From Cytophagales bacterium (lineage in GTDB: Bacteria > Bacteroidota > Bacteroidia > Cytophagales > Cyclobacteriaceae), in NCBI GenBank assembly GCA_013298505.1, contig JAAFHY010000009.1, forward strand, positions 1-64,000: a stretch of 64,000 nucleotides of DNA, written 5' to 3'. Made by a program: the position numbers and the translations under genes. The first letter of the stretch is position 1, and the number at the start of each line of letters is the position of its first letter. This document shows, in pieces, positions 1-8,941 of this stretch. The notes under the pieces were generated by a model. That model was not told where the DNA came from. It searched no databases and was given only the letters and a program-made list of their open reading frames with translations.

Positions 1-735
1 CCAGTTTTTAGTGGCAGCGCATCTCCACTAAGTTTTGCTACTAAAAGTTTTCAAGGGGCAAATAACTTCCGTGTAAGCGATTTGCCAACGATAAATGTGG
101 TGCTAATCACCCACGATCACTACGATCATCTTGATTACAAAACGATTCTTGAACTGAGACCAAAGGCCAATTTATTCTGTACTTCATTAGGTGTAGGCGC
201 TCATTTAGAGCGATGGGGAGTTGATCCAAAAAAAATTGTTGAGTTTGATTGGTGGGAGAGCAAATTGATGTTTGAGACAATAAAACTAACGGCTGCACCC
301 GCGCGACATTTTTCAGGCCGAAGTTTTAAACAGCATAAAACACTTTGGTCATCTTTTGTTTTAAAAACAGTGAACCACTCATTGTATTTAGGGGGCGACT
401 CTGGCTACGATACCCACTTCAAAACCATTGGCGAAAAATTGGGGCCTTTTGATATTGCTATATTAGAGTGTGGACAATACAATGAAGGGTGGCCATTAAT
501 CCACATGATGCCCGAAGAAACCGTTCGAGCTACCTTAGACTTAAAAGCTGCTGTTTTGATGCCCGTACATTGGGGCAAATTTAAGCTCTCTTTGCACCCG
601 TGGAAGGAGCCCATTGAGCATGCGAGCCACGAAGCACTCGCAAAAAATGTAGCGATTGTTACGCCAAAAATAGGTGAGCCTGTTTTATTGAACGCTCACT
701 ATCCGCAAAGCCAGTGGTGGAAGGAAGTTGACTAG
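1..735 (+). CDS. MBL-fold metal-dependent hydrolase (UlaG/NAPE-PLD-like), 5' truncated by window edge
   Basis: HDHYDH motif in LITHDHYDHLDY; GGDSGYDTHF; frame is open to base 1 so the start lies outside the window. Confidence 0.85.
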   Translation, partial: PVFSGSASPLSFATKSFQGANNFRVSDLPTINVVLITHDHYDHLDYKTILELRPKANLFCTSLGVGAHLERWGVDPKKIVEFDWWESKLMFETIKLTAAPARHFSGRSFKQHKTLWSSFVLKTVNHSLYLGGDSGYDTHFKTIGEKLGPFDIAILECGQYNEGWPLIHMMPEETVRATLDLKAAVLMPVHWGKFKLSLHPWKEPIEHASHEALAKNVAIVTPKIGEPVLLNAHYPQSQWWKEVD

Positions 736-757
736 AAGCGATCTTAAAAAATACTAC

Positions 758-829
758 GTCTTTGCGAACGAAGTGAAGCAATCTCCTATCGGGAAGCAAA
801 AAAGGGATTCAGTCCTCCCTCGCAAAGAC
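758..829. repeat. REP-like imperfect inverted repeat (GTCTTTGCGA ... TCGCAAAGAC)
   Basis: 10-bp perfect terminal arms plus partially matching GAAGTGAAGCAATC / GGGATTCAGTCC inner parts, intergenic. Confidence 0.65.
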
Positions 830-884
830 AGTAATTTATTATTTTTGAGATGACTCATTGTAATTCAGTTCTTGACATTTGATT

Positions 885-912
885 GTAGCTACAACAATAG
901 TAGCTACCTTTG
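885..912 (+). promoter_or_regulatory. Putative promoter (TTG ... TACCTTTG) with two GTAGCTAC palindromes
   Basis: TACCTTTG at 905-912 fits Bacteroidota -7 TAnnTTTG; TTG 19 bp upstream; GTAGCTAC at 885-892 and 900-907. Confidence 0.6.
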
Positions 913-917
913 CAGCC

Positions 918-1367
918 ATGTCGCTAGAGCAAGATATCAAACAAGAGAAGTTCAGCAATGAATTTCATAAGATGGCGATCAACATCATGTTTACGAGTAG
1001 TTGGCTACATAGTGGCAACTCGGCTAGGCTAAAAATACATGGCATCACACCTGAGCAATATAACGTACTCCGGATTTTACGAGGGAGCCATCCTACCAAA
1101 ATGATGTTGGCAGAGATTACCGAGCGCATGATTGATAAAAGCAGTAACTGCACGCGCCTGGTTGAAAAGCTTAGATTAAAATCACTGGTGCAGCGAGAAA
1201 TTTGCGCAAACAATCGTAGACAAGTAGATATAAGCATCTCACCAAAGGGTTTAGCGGTTTTAAAAAAAATTGATGGCGAAGCCGACCGATGGATATCTTC
1301 CTTACAGAACATCAGCGCAACAGAAGCAAAACAGTTGAACAAGTTACTAGACAAGTTAAGAGGCTAG
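918..1367 (+). CDS. MarR family transcriptional regulator
   Basis: wHTH layout (TPEQYNVLRILRGSHP...LAEITERMIDKSSNCTRLVEKLRLKSLVQRE); ATG at 918 preferred over ORF start at 879 because of the promoter. Confidence 0.85.
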   Translation: MSLEQDIKQEKFSNEFHKMAINIMFTSSWLHSGNSARLKIHGITPEQYNVLRILRGSHPTKMMLAEITERMIDKSSNCTRLVEKLRLKSLVQREICANNRRQVDISISPKGLAVLKKIDGEADRWISSLQNISATEAKQLNKLLDKLRG

Positions 1368-1421
1368 GAGCGATGTCGGTAAAGTGTTTTTAAATTTTTA
1401 AAAACCGCGTAGTTTTACAGG

Positions 1422-3665
1422 ATGCAAGATTTCCTTTCGGCTGCAGCGCGATTCATTAACACCACAGCTAGCCATATTTTTTTAACGGGCAAAGCAGGCA
1501 CAGGGAAAACCACTTTCTTAAAAAATCTACCGGCACTCACTCACAAAAATCATATTGTGGTTGCACCAACGGGTATTGCTGCATTAAATGCAGGTGGAGT
1601 TACTATTCATTCACAATTTCTGTTGCCGCCCTTTACTTTTTTACCCGATCGTTTCTTGCCCGATGATTTTTCAGAAGGCAGTAGACTTATCAATCAAAAC
1701 ACGCTTGCAAGAAAACACCCGCTAAATAGCGTTCGCAAACAAGTGTTACGATCTATCGATTTATTGGTTATTGATGAGGTAAGTATGCTACGGTCAGATT
1801 TACTGGATGCGATTGATTATCGGATGAAAGCAGCCAAAGGAAATTTTAGGCAAAGTTTTGGTGGCGTGCAGGTACTCTTCATAGGAGACTTGTATCAGTT
1901 GCCCCCAGTAGTGAAGAATGAGGAATGGATGATTTTGCAAAAGTACTATAACAGCCCTTGGTTTTATGAAGCGAAAGCATTACAAGCAGAGCCCCTTGTA
2001 TATATTGAACTCGATAAAATATTTCGCCAACACGATCAGCAGTTTATTGACATACTTAACAACCTTAGAAATAATTCAGCAACACAACAAGATATCGACT
2101 TACTGAATCAGCATGTTAAATCACCCAATGAAATACAAAAGCTAACAGACGTAATAACACTCACTACACACAACTACAAAGCAGACGAGCTCAATCAAAA
2201 GGAATTGAAGAGCTTAACTTCCGCATCTCACTTTGTTGATGCCCACATAGAGGGCGATTTTCCGGAGTGGAATTACCCCGTGCAGGCAACCATCGAGTTA
2301 AAAGAAGGTGCTCAAATTATGTTCGTACGAAACGATAATGAAAGCAAAGTATATTTCAACGGAAAATTGGCCACCGTTAAAGAAATTAAAGACGACAAGG
2401 TGTGGGTAGAACTTTCAGATTCGCGAACACGCTATCAGCTAAAAAGAGAACGATGGGAAAACAAACGCTATACCATTAGCGAGGGAAGCAACTTAGAAGA
2501 TGAAGTGATTGGTTCTTTTGAGCAGTACCCAGTAAAGCTGGCGTGGGCTATTACGGTGCACAAAAGCCAAGGTTTAACATTCGATAAGGCGATCATCGAT
2601 GTAGGCCAAGCATTTGCAGATGGCCAGGTGTATGTGGCATTATCACGTTTGCGTTCGTTAGATGGTCTGATTTTGAGAACACGTATTAATTCTTCGACTA
2701 TTAGCACCGATCAACAAGTGGTAGCATTTGCAAGGGAAAATCATAAGCCGCTTCAACTTGCCGATGTGATGAAAAATCGGCAACAAGAATTTATTAGCCA
2801 ACTCTTAGATCAAACATTTGATTTTACTTCCATCACAAAGGAACTAGACTACCTTCAAAAAAACCATCGTGAAGAGCAGTTTTCAGAAGAAACCATGAAG
2901 CCCGTGCTTCAACAAATCACTGAGTCGTTAGAGACTGAAAAAATAAATACAGATCGGTTTAGAAGGCAGTTGCTTGATTTGCTAGTTGCCAGCGATACAA
3001 TCTTTTTGCATCAACGCCTACTAAAAGGCAGTGCCTACTACAGAACAATTGTTATTGATATTCTAAAAAAGCTACTGGCGCATATTGAATTAATGCGGGC
3101 TAAAAAGAAAACCAAAACATATTTAAGCCAATTGACGGAAATAGACCAAATTCTTAGCAAAAAGCTCGAAGAAATTGATAAGGCTGTTTACTTGGTTGAT
3201 GCGATACTAACCGGAGAGGAAAAAATTGATTTATCAGCCTTAACAAAATTACGTGCCATCGAACGAACAAAGATTTTGGTGGAAGTAAAGAAAGAGATTC
3301 CATCTGCTTCTTATACCGATCCTAAAAGAAGAAAAAAGAGCAGCGGCACCAAAAGGAAATCGGATGGCACAAATACCTATGACTTGACAATAGAGTTACT
3401 AAATAAAGGCCTTAGTGCAGAGCAAATATCCCACGAGCGAAAGCTAACGGTTGGCACAATCGAAACGCATTTAGCAAAGGCAGTTGCTGAAGATAAAGTG
3501 AGTATTTTTTCTTTTATGCAAGAAGGTGCCGTTATGGAAATTGTTAATGCCTATCGACAACTTCCAGCCGAAGCAACATCCAAAGATTTATACGAATGGC
3601 TTAAAAGCAAGTATGGATATGGCCAACTACGGGCGGCAATGGCTTATTCAAAGAAGGTGAGCTAG
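1422..3665 (+). CDS. Pif1/RecD-like AAA helicase with C-terminal HTH-type region
   Basis: Walker A GKAGTGKTTFLKN, VIDEVSML, GDLYQLPPV, AWAITVHKSQGLTFD; C-terminal LLNKGLSAEQISHERKLTVGTIETHL. Confidence 0.85.
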   Translation: MQDFLSAAARFINTTASHIFLTGKAGTGKTTFLKNLPALTHKNHIVVAPTGIAALNAGGVTIHSQFLLPPFTFLPDRFLPDDFSEGSRLINQNTLARKHPLNSVRKQVLRSIDLLVIDEVSMLRSDLLDAIDYRMKAAKGNFRQSFGGVQVLFIGDLYQLPPVVKNEEWMILQKYYNSPWFYEAKALQAEPLVYIELDKIFRQHDQQFIDILNNLRNNSATQQDIDLLNQHVKSPNEIQKLTDVITLTTHNYKADELNQKELKSLTSASHFVDAHIEGDFPEWNYPVQATIELKEGAQIMFVRNDNESKVYFNGKLATVKEIKDDKVWVELSDSRTRYQLKRERWENKRYTISEGSNLEDEVIGSFEQYPVKLAWAITVHKSQGLTFDKAIIDVGQAFADGQVYVALSRLRSLDGLILRTRINSSTISTDQQVVAFARENHKPLQLADVMKNRQQEFISQLLDQTFDFTSITKELDYLQKNHREEQFSEETMKPVLQQITESLETEKINTDRFRRQLLDLLVASDTIFLHQRLLKGSAYYRTIVIDILKKLLAHIELMRAKKKTKTYLSQLTEIDQILSKKLEEIDKAVYLVDAILTGEEKIDLSALTKLRAIERTKILVEVKKEIPSASYTDPKRRKKSSGTKRKSDGTNTYDLTIELLNKGLSAEQISHERKLTVGTIETHLAKAVAEDKVSIFSFMQEGAVMEIVNAYRQLPAEATSKDLYEWLKSKYGYGQLRAAMAYSKKVS

Positions 3666-3800
3666 CGACCGATTTGATTTTACCTAGCTGGCCTTTAAAT
3701 TTAAAATGCGTACCTTCGTAAAATCAATTCTTCAAATCCTGCCTGAAGGCATCTAACTCACTTCACTAGATGTCCCTCGTACTCGGTTTTTTCAATTGAA

Positions 3801-3846
3801 TGGAACCAAAAATACCAATTAGGTAGTTCCATGTTGTATTTTTTTG
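3801..3846 (+). terminator. Hairpin + T-tract in leader just upstream of rpoD (terminator/attenuator-like)
   Basis: TGGAAC-caaaaa-TACC-aatta-GGTA-GTTCCA followed by tgttgtattttttt. Confidence 0.4.
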
Positions 3847-3858
3847 ATTTACCGTATT

Positions 3859-4719
3859 ATGAGACAACTAAAGATCGTAAAGCAGATCACCAACCGCGAG
3901 AACCAATCGCTGGATAAATACCTGCAAGAAATTGGCAAAGTAGATTTGATAACTTCTGAAATGGAGGTAGAGCTGGCAAAGCGAATTCGCGAAGGCGATC
4001 AGATGGCACTAGAGAAATTGACAAAAGCCAATTTGCGTTTCGTGGTTTCGGTAGCCAAGCAATACCAGAACAATGGATTAACATTAGGCGATTTGATAAA
4101 CGAGGGCAATGTGGGTTTGATTAAGGCTGCCAGTCGTTTTGATGAAAAGCGCGGTTTTAAGTTTATTTCGTATGCAGTTTGGTGGATTCGCCAATCCATT
4201 CTTCAGGCATTGGCCGAGCAATCGAGGGTGGTACGGTTGCCGCTCAATAGAGTAGGTTCATTGCATAAAGTAGCCAAAACATTTTCGGAGCTAGAGCAGA
4301 AATTTCAGCGCGAGCCATCGCCCGAAGAGTTGGCAGAAATTATGCAGGTTACCACCGAAGAAGTAGAGAACACTTTGCGCTTGGGCGGCCGCCATATTTC
4401 TGTAGACGCCCCTTTTGTGCAGGGTGAAGAAAACAACTTGCTCGATGTACTGACTAACCAAACAGAAGAAACGCCCGATGGAGATTTAATGCGCGATTCG
4501 TTGCGCAGCGAGGTGGCCCGCGTATTGGCTACATTGCCTGCCCGAGAGTCGGAAGTAATTTCGTACTTTTTTGGCCTTAATGGAACACGCTCAATGACCT
4601 TAGAAGAAATCGGATTGAAATTTAGCTTAACCCGAGAGCGCGTGCGACAGATAAAAGAAAAAGCTACCAGGCGCTTACGCGATACGGCACGCAGCAAAGC
4701 ACTAAAAACATATCTTTGA
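3859..4719 (+). CDS. rpoD: RNA polymerase primary sigma factor (sigma-70, short Bacteroidota form)
   Basis: [57 protein letters not shown], region 4.2 [28 protein letters not shown]. Confidence 0.95.
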   Translation: MRQLKIVKQITNRENQSLDKYLQEIGKVDLITSEMEVELAKRIREGDQMALEKLTKANLRFVVSVAKQYQNNGLTLGDLINEGNVGLIKAASRFDEKRGFKFISYAVWWIRQSILQALAEQSRVVRLPLNRVGSLHKVAKTFSELEQKFQREPSPEELAEIMQVTTEEVENTLRLGGRHISVDAPFVQGEENNLLDVLTNQTEETPDGDLMRDSLRSEVARVLATLPARESEVISYFFGLNGTRSMTLEEIGLKFSLTRERVRQIKEKATRRLRDTARSKALKTYL

Positions 4720-4738
4720 TAATTAATTAGCCAACCCT

Positions 4739-5107
4739 ATGAACTACACCTCATTCGATTCCATGGCCACCAAGCCATATATTCCGTTATGGATCAAGTA
4801 TCGCCCCGCCATTTTACAAATGATGGTAGCCTCAGCCGAGACTCCTCAGCAATACAAATTATTTGCTCACGAATTCAAATCATTAAACCCAAAAGGAAAA
4901 GGTGTATACTCTTTTACCTTAGAAGTGGCGAAGGGAAAAGCTACTAATAAGACCAAGACTTCAATACCAGCTACTGATTTACTTAACTTACTTCAATCGA
5001 GCCGCAAAGCCATGGAGCTAATGGCCGAAACTGAATTTAAGTTTGTGCTCGATAAGCAATTTATTCTGCATGTATCAAGAGTGGAAAAAACGATAGAACC
5101 AGTTTAA
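4739..5107 (+). CDS. Hypothetical protein
   Basis: 122-aa ORF just downstream of rpoD; start may be 4763 (MATKPYIPLWIKYRP). Confidence 0.6.
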   Translation: MNYTSFDSMATKPYIPLWIKYRPAILQMMVASAETPQQYKLFAHEFKSLNPKGKGVYSFTLEVAKGKATNKTKTSIPATDLLNLLQSSRKAMELMAETEFKFVLDKQFILHVSRVEKTIEPV

Positions 5108-5108
5108 C

Positions 5109-5294
5109 GTGAATATCGTACGAAGCTGGCGCGAGCAAAAAATATTATTGAAGCGATTGTTTCCCACTCTGTCTGATGAAGATTTCGTTCTAGAAAACGA
5201 AAGCAGAGATAATATGCTTAGGCAATTGCAAGTAAAATTGAATAAAACCAAAGAAGAACTCGATATCATCTTCGTTCAATTGCAATACCTTTAA
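5109..5294 (+). CDS. Small hypothetical protein
   Basis: 61-aa charged ORF immediately after the preceding gene; GTG start. Confidence 0.4.
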   Translation: MNIVRSWREQKILLKRLFPTLSDEDFVLENESRDNMLRQLQVKLNKTKEELDIIFVQLQYL

Positions 5295-5393
5295 AACAGT
5301 TTTCCCTCTTACGCAACTGGCTCACGGCTGCTGACAAATTTCAATTTTGTCTCTTTTTGTGCTGGTTAGATTTTGCCGATAACTCGTATTTCT

Positions 5394-5477
5394 CCTATGA
5401 AAAAGCGACATCATAAAAGGTAACGCGTGCTTGCGTCAACTCATTTCTCATAGGGGTTTTTGCATTTTTACCTATGA
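5394..5477 (+). promoter_or_regulatory. Structured 5' leader with alternative pairings upstream of SWIB gene
   Basis: CCTATGA (5394-5400), TCATAGG (5448-5454) followed by ggtttttgcattttt, and second CCTATGA (5471-5477). Confidence 0.4.
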
Positions 5478-5589
5478 AAATACCCTACTTACGCTACTAT
5501 TGGCTGGTAAAAGTGCAATTCGTTGCCTCTGCATTGGGATAACTCAATTTTTTCAACTTACTTCGCATCCATTAAAACCAATTTTAGCT

Positions 5590-5940
5590 ATGGCAAAAAA
5601 AGCAGCAAAGAAAAAAGCAGCTCCTAAAAAGGCTGCAAAGAAAGCAGTAAAAAAGGCCGTGAAAAAGGCCGCTAAAAAATCTGCACGCAAACCAAATGCA
5701 GCCTTCATGGCAGCATTAAATCCTAGCGCAGCTCTTGGGGCAGTGGTAGGAAGCAAACCTCTTCCTAGAACTCAAATCATTAAAAAGATTTGGGAGTACA
5801 TCAAGAAGAACAAGCTACAAGACAGCAAAAACAAGAGAATGATCAATGCCGATGAAAAGTTGAAAGTACTTTTCGATGGCAAAAAGCAAATCTCTATGTT
5901 TGAGTTGGCTGTGGTAGTAAACAAACACGTGAAGAAATAA
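5590..5940 (+). CDS. SWIB/MDM2-domain protein with Lys/Ala-rich histone H1-like N-terminus
   Basis: MAKKAAKKKAAPKKAAKKAVKKAVKKAAKKSARK tail; SWIB-like PLPRTQIIKKIWEYIKKNKLQDSKNKRMINADEKLKVLFDGKKQISMFELAVVVNKHVKK; ATG 5590 preferred over ORF start 5431. Confidence 0.9.
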   Translation: MAKKAAKKKAAPKKAAKKAVKKAVKKAAKKSARKPNAAFMAALNPSAALGAVVGSKPLPRTQIIKKIWEYIKKNKLQDSKNKRMINADEKLKVLFDGKKQISMFELAVVVNKHVKK

Positions 5941-6023
5941 TTCACCACCCAAAGCAGTAGAGCGCAAGTCAGTGGGTTTCCATTTGAGTTGCGCTCTTTG
6001 TTTTTAGTAGCCTATTTTCAGGA

Positions 6024-7082
6024 TTAAAGCTTTGCCCTTAGTAGTTTATCTTCAAACACGCACCCAATAAATAATTCGCCTTTGTAATGCACGGCAACGC
6101 TAGAACCCGAAATCTCTTGCCCATCGTTTAAGTATACTTCTGCTACTTCATATTCATCGCCTCCATTTTTTGGTCTGAGTTTAAAAACTTGCGAAGGAGA
6201 TTTTTTTGAAGAGTCAGTCGCATGACCAATAAATTTTAACATCTGTGGGTGCGAGCCAATCCATAAATTATCTTGCTCGTCAACAGAAATGTTATCCAAT
6301 CCAGATGATAGATTTAATTTGCTCGTTAAAGTAATCTTGCCAGTATCTTTATTTCTATCGAACGTAAGTAGTTCGCGACCAGTAGTGTGTGTTAGGTACA
6401 GTCGTGATCCATCGTTTGAAATGTTTACGCCATTGCCATAGCTTAAGCCTTCGTAGGCTTTGGTAAGCTGTGTTCCATCAAAATAAAGCAAGTACGATAA
6501 GGGTATGCGTAGGTAATCCTCAAATTTTCTCAATGCTCCCTTTTGTGTTCCGTGGTCGTTGGTTACATAAAACTCATCTGTGTCTATACCTACCACATCG
6601 TTGGGGCAGCACATGGTTGCATCGGCATACGATTTTTGATGATAGAGCGTGTCATTCTTAAATTCGAAAAGCTCAATGTAATTTCCATCATCGTTGTGAT
6701 TCACTACAAACAAATAGTTCAGTACATTCTTTGAAAAGTACGATATTCCATGCGGTCTAAAAACACCTTTGTAGGTGGTAGGTATTTTTATCGGAGCGCT
6801 GCCCGAATCAAGTTGCAATAAATAAATACTGCCTTCTACCGATTCTCCTCTTAACTGCTTCCACCGATCGGTAGATGAAATAAAGAGTAGGCCTTTTTTG
6901 TAATCAACGTCCAAATCTTCTGTACCATACAGAGATCGGTAAATGGTTGTGACTTCTCCTGCCAAATGAGGATCGAGTTTTTTAAAAAATCCTGAGGCAT
7001 ACAGCGTGTGTATAATATACAATACGATTGCTATGATAAAGAGCCACAGACTAATTTTAAGCTTAGATTTCATTGGGAGCAT
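6024..7082 (-). CDS. Paraoxonase/arylesterase-like (SMP-30-type beta-propeller) membrane-anchored protein
   Basis: FRPHGISYF, CPNDVVGIDTDEFYVTNDHG, SYGNGVNISNDGSRLYLTHTTGRELLTFDR; N-terminal TM. Confidence 0.75.
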   Translation of the reverse strand: MLPMKSKLKISLWLFIIAIVLYIIHTLYASGFFKKLDPHLAGEVTTIYRSLYGTEDLDVDYKKGLLFISSTDRWKQLRGESVEGSIYLLQLDSGSAPIKIPTTYKGVFRPHGISYFSKNVLNYLFVVNHNDDGNYIELFEFKNDTLYHQKSYADATMCCPNDVVGIDTDEFYVTNDHGTQKGALRKFEDYLRIPLSYLLYFDGTQLTKAYEGLSYGNGVNISNDGSRLYLTHTTGRELLTFDRNKDTGKITLTSKLNLSSGLDNISVDEQDNLWIGSHPQMLKFIGHATDSSKKSPSQVFKLRPKNGGDEYEVAEVYLNDGQEISGSSVAVHYKGELFIGCVFEDKLLRAKL

Positions 7083-7112
7083 TTAATGAATTTGAATGCT
7101 AGCTTAAAAATA

Positions 7113-7898
7113 CTAATCTAGCCCGTCAAACCAATTTTTAAACTCACCTACTTTTTCACGGCTCACAATAATCTCTTTGTCCCAAACGGGCAGCGTAGTA
7201 ACTTTTAGGCGACTATTTGAGTAGGTTACTACATCTTGTATAAAAGCGATGTGAAGAATATACGAACGATTTGCACGAAAGAAATTTTTAGGTTGAAGCA
7301 CTTCTTCGAGCGATTCTAACGTAAAATCGATAATGAATTTCCGTAGTTGCGTAGTGATCAGATACACGTCTCGTCCATCGGCAAAGAAAAAGAGCACTTG
7401 ATCGATGGTAATAGAACGAATGTGGTCACCCACTTTTACCATAAAGCGCTCTTTGTAACTCTTGCCCGAATTTACTTCTGCCAGCTGTTTAATTTTATTT
7501 TGCTTTGCTTCGGTAGTAGCCATTTGTTCGCGAAGGTTTTCAAACTTCTGCAAGCTGCTGCTAAGGTCAGTAAACGTAACGGGCTTCAGCAGGTAGTCAA
7601 TGCTGTTTACTTTAAAAGCTTCGAGGGCATATTCGTTGTAAGCGGTTACGAAGATAACGGGCTTCTGCACCACAACCTCTTTGAAGATGTTAAAGCTGAG
7701 GCCATCTTTCAATTGGATGTCCATAAAAATCAAATCAATGGTTGCTTGATTTTCTTGAATCCAACGAACTGAGCTTTCAACTGAATCGCATATTGCTTTC
7801 ACTTTAATATCGGCACTGTAACGTTGCAGATAGCGCTCCAGCTTTTCGGCTGCTGGGGTTTCGTCTTCAACGAGTAAAACAGTTAGTGATAAGCTCAT
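7113..7898 (-). CDS. LytTR-family response regulator
   Basis: Receiver LTVLLVEDETPAAEKLERYL...LIFMDIQLKDGLSF, C-terminal LytTR FFRANRSYILHIAFIQDV. Confidence 0.9.
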   Translation of the reverse strand: MSLSLTVLLVEDETPAAEKLERYLQRYSADIKVKAICDSVESSVRWIQENQATIDLIFMDIQLKDGLSFNIFKEVVVQKPVIFVTAYNEYALEAFKVNSIDYLLKPVTFTDLSSSLQKFENLREQMATTEAKQNKIKQLAEVNSGKSYKERFMVKVGDHIRSITIDQVLFFFADGRDVYLITTQLRKFIIDFTLESLEEVLQPKNFFRANRSYILHIAFIQDVVTYSNSRLKVTTLPVWDKEIIVSREKVGEFKNWFDGLD

Positions 7899-8941
7899 GC
7901 GGGTTCGGTAACAGATTGCTCAATCGAGATCATTGGGAATTTAATATAATTTTCGCGCCCAGCCTTTACTTGTACAAAAGGGCGATCGCAATATACAGAG
8001 TATGATCGCTGTAGTCTTTTAAAGGCTTCAAGACTTTCGGTATGTGTTTGCAACTTATCATTTAAGTCGTGATGCAGCACAAAATAATCGTCATCTTCTT
8101 GCGAGAGAGTAAGTGTAAGTGGCGCATCGGCCGAGATGAGCGTATTCCGAAGCACACTATCTACGGCTGTTATAAGGGCACCTGGCATTAGTTCGATGTC
8201 AGTATTTTTCTCAAGTTTATTTATCCAACGTATGGCATTTTTATGTTTTTGATTGGCCAGTCGTATCAAGTGTTGGATGGCTTGGGTTTCTTCAGCCAGT
8301 TTTACAAATTCTTTTTGCCGATGAATTAACTGATAACGGTAGAGTGCCGCCAAGCTATCAATCAATTCTTCGGCTGTATCTGTTTTTTTGTGAAGGCACA
8401 GAATTAGTTCTTCCAAACTGTCATACAATAAATCGGGATTGATTTCTTGCCGAAACGATAGAAATTCAGACTCCAGGCTTTCGCGCAGCTTATGTTCTTG
8501 CTCGATCCGCAATGTATTTTCTTTCTGCAAATAATAGTTGCCGATGTGGAGTGCGTTGTATAAAAATGCTGCCAGCATAAAGAGAATGCCAAAAATCAAC
8601 AACTCTCGCCAACTGATGGCAAAGCCAATTACCCATTGGTAGTACTGCGAAATAGCCAATAGAACGATTAACACACTGATGGCGGTTGTAGCAATTACCT
8701 GAATAGCAAGTTTATTGCCTTGATAAATCGGAAAACGACTTAGGAGCACAATCACCATTCGCATCGACTCGAACGAAATCAAACTTAATACCATGCTTAC
8801 GTATACCTCTTGGTTGCTTACCAAGGTTGCCAGTTGCCCAACATTGTTATTTACCAACAAGATGATGAGATAAACAAAAATCCCAAATAGAGGTGGTGCT
8901 AGGATGCGAAAGAATGGATTATGAATAAAAAGCTTTTTCAC
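7895..8941 (-). CDS. LytS-type sensor kinase homologue, probably catalytically degenerate
   Basis: TM N-terminus then FRQEINPDLLYDSLEEL in place of QINPHFLFNSLN; no recognisable N/G box; 4-bp overlaps with both neighbours. Confidence 0.75.
   Translation of the reverse strand: MKKLFIHNPFFRILAPPLFGIFVYLIILLVNNNVGQLATLVSNQEVYVSMVLSLISFESMRMVIVLLSRFPIYQGNKLAIQVIATTAISVLIVLLAISQYYQWVIGFAISWRELLIFGILFMLAAFLYNALHIGNYYLQKENTLRIEQEHKLRESLESEFLSFRQEINPDLLYDSLEELILCLHKKTDTAEELIDSLAALYRYQLIHRQKEFVKLAEETQAIQHLIRLANQKHKNAIRWINKLEKNTDIELMPGALITAVDSVLRNTLISADAPLTLTLSQEDDDYFVLHHDLNDKLQTHTESLEAFKRLQRSYSVYCDRPFVQVKAGRENYIKFPMISIEQSVTEPA

Noticed and set aside
965-1354. 129-aa ORF antisense to marR
   Set aside because: Shadow ORF of a clear MarR gene
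4305-4697. 130-aa ORF antisense to rpoD
   Set aside because: Shadow ORF in a highly conserved gene
5431-5589. N-terminal extension of the SWIB ORF
   Set aside because: Runs through the structured leader; Met 5590 starts the typical MAKKAAKK sequence
5553-5756. Antisense ORF (Phe/Ala-rich) opposite the SWIB gene
   Set aside because: Reverse complement of the Lys/Ala repeat; composition artefact
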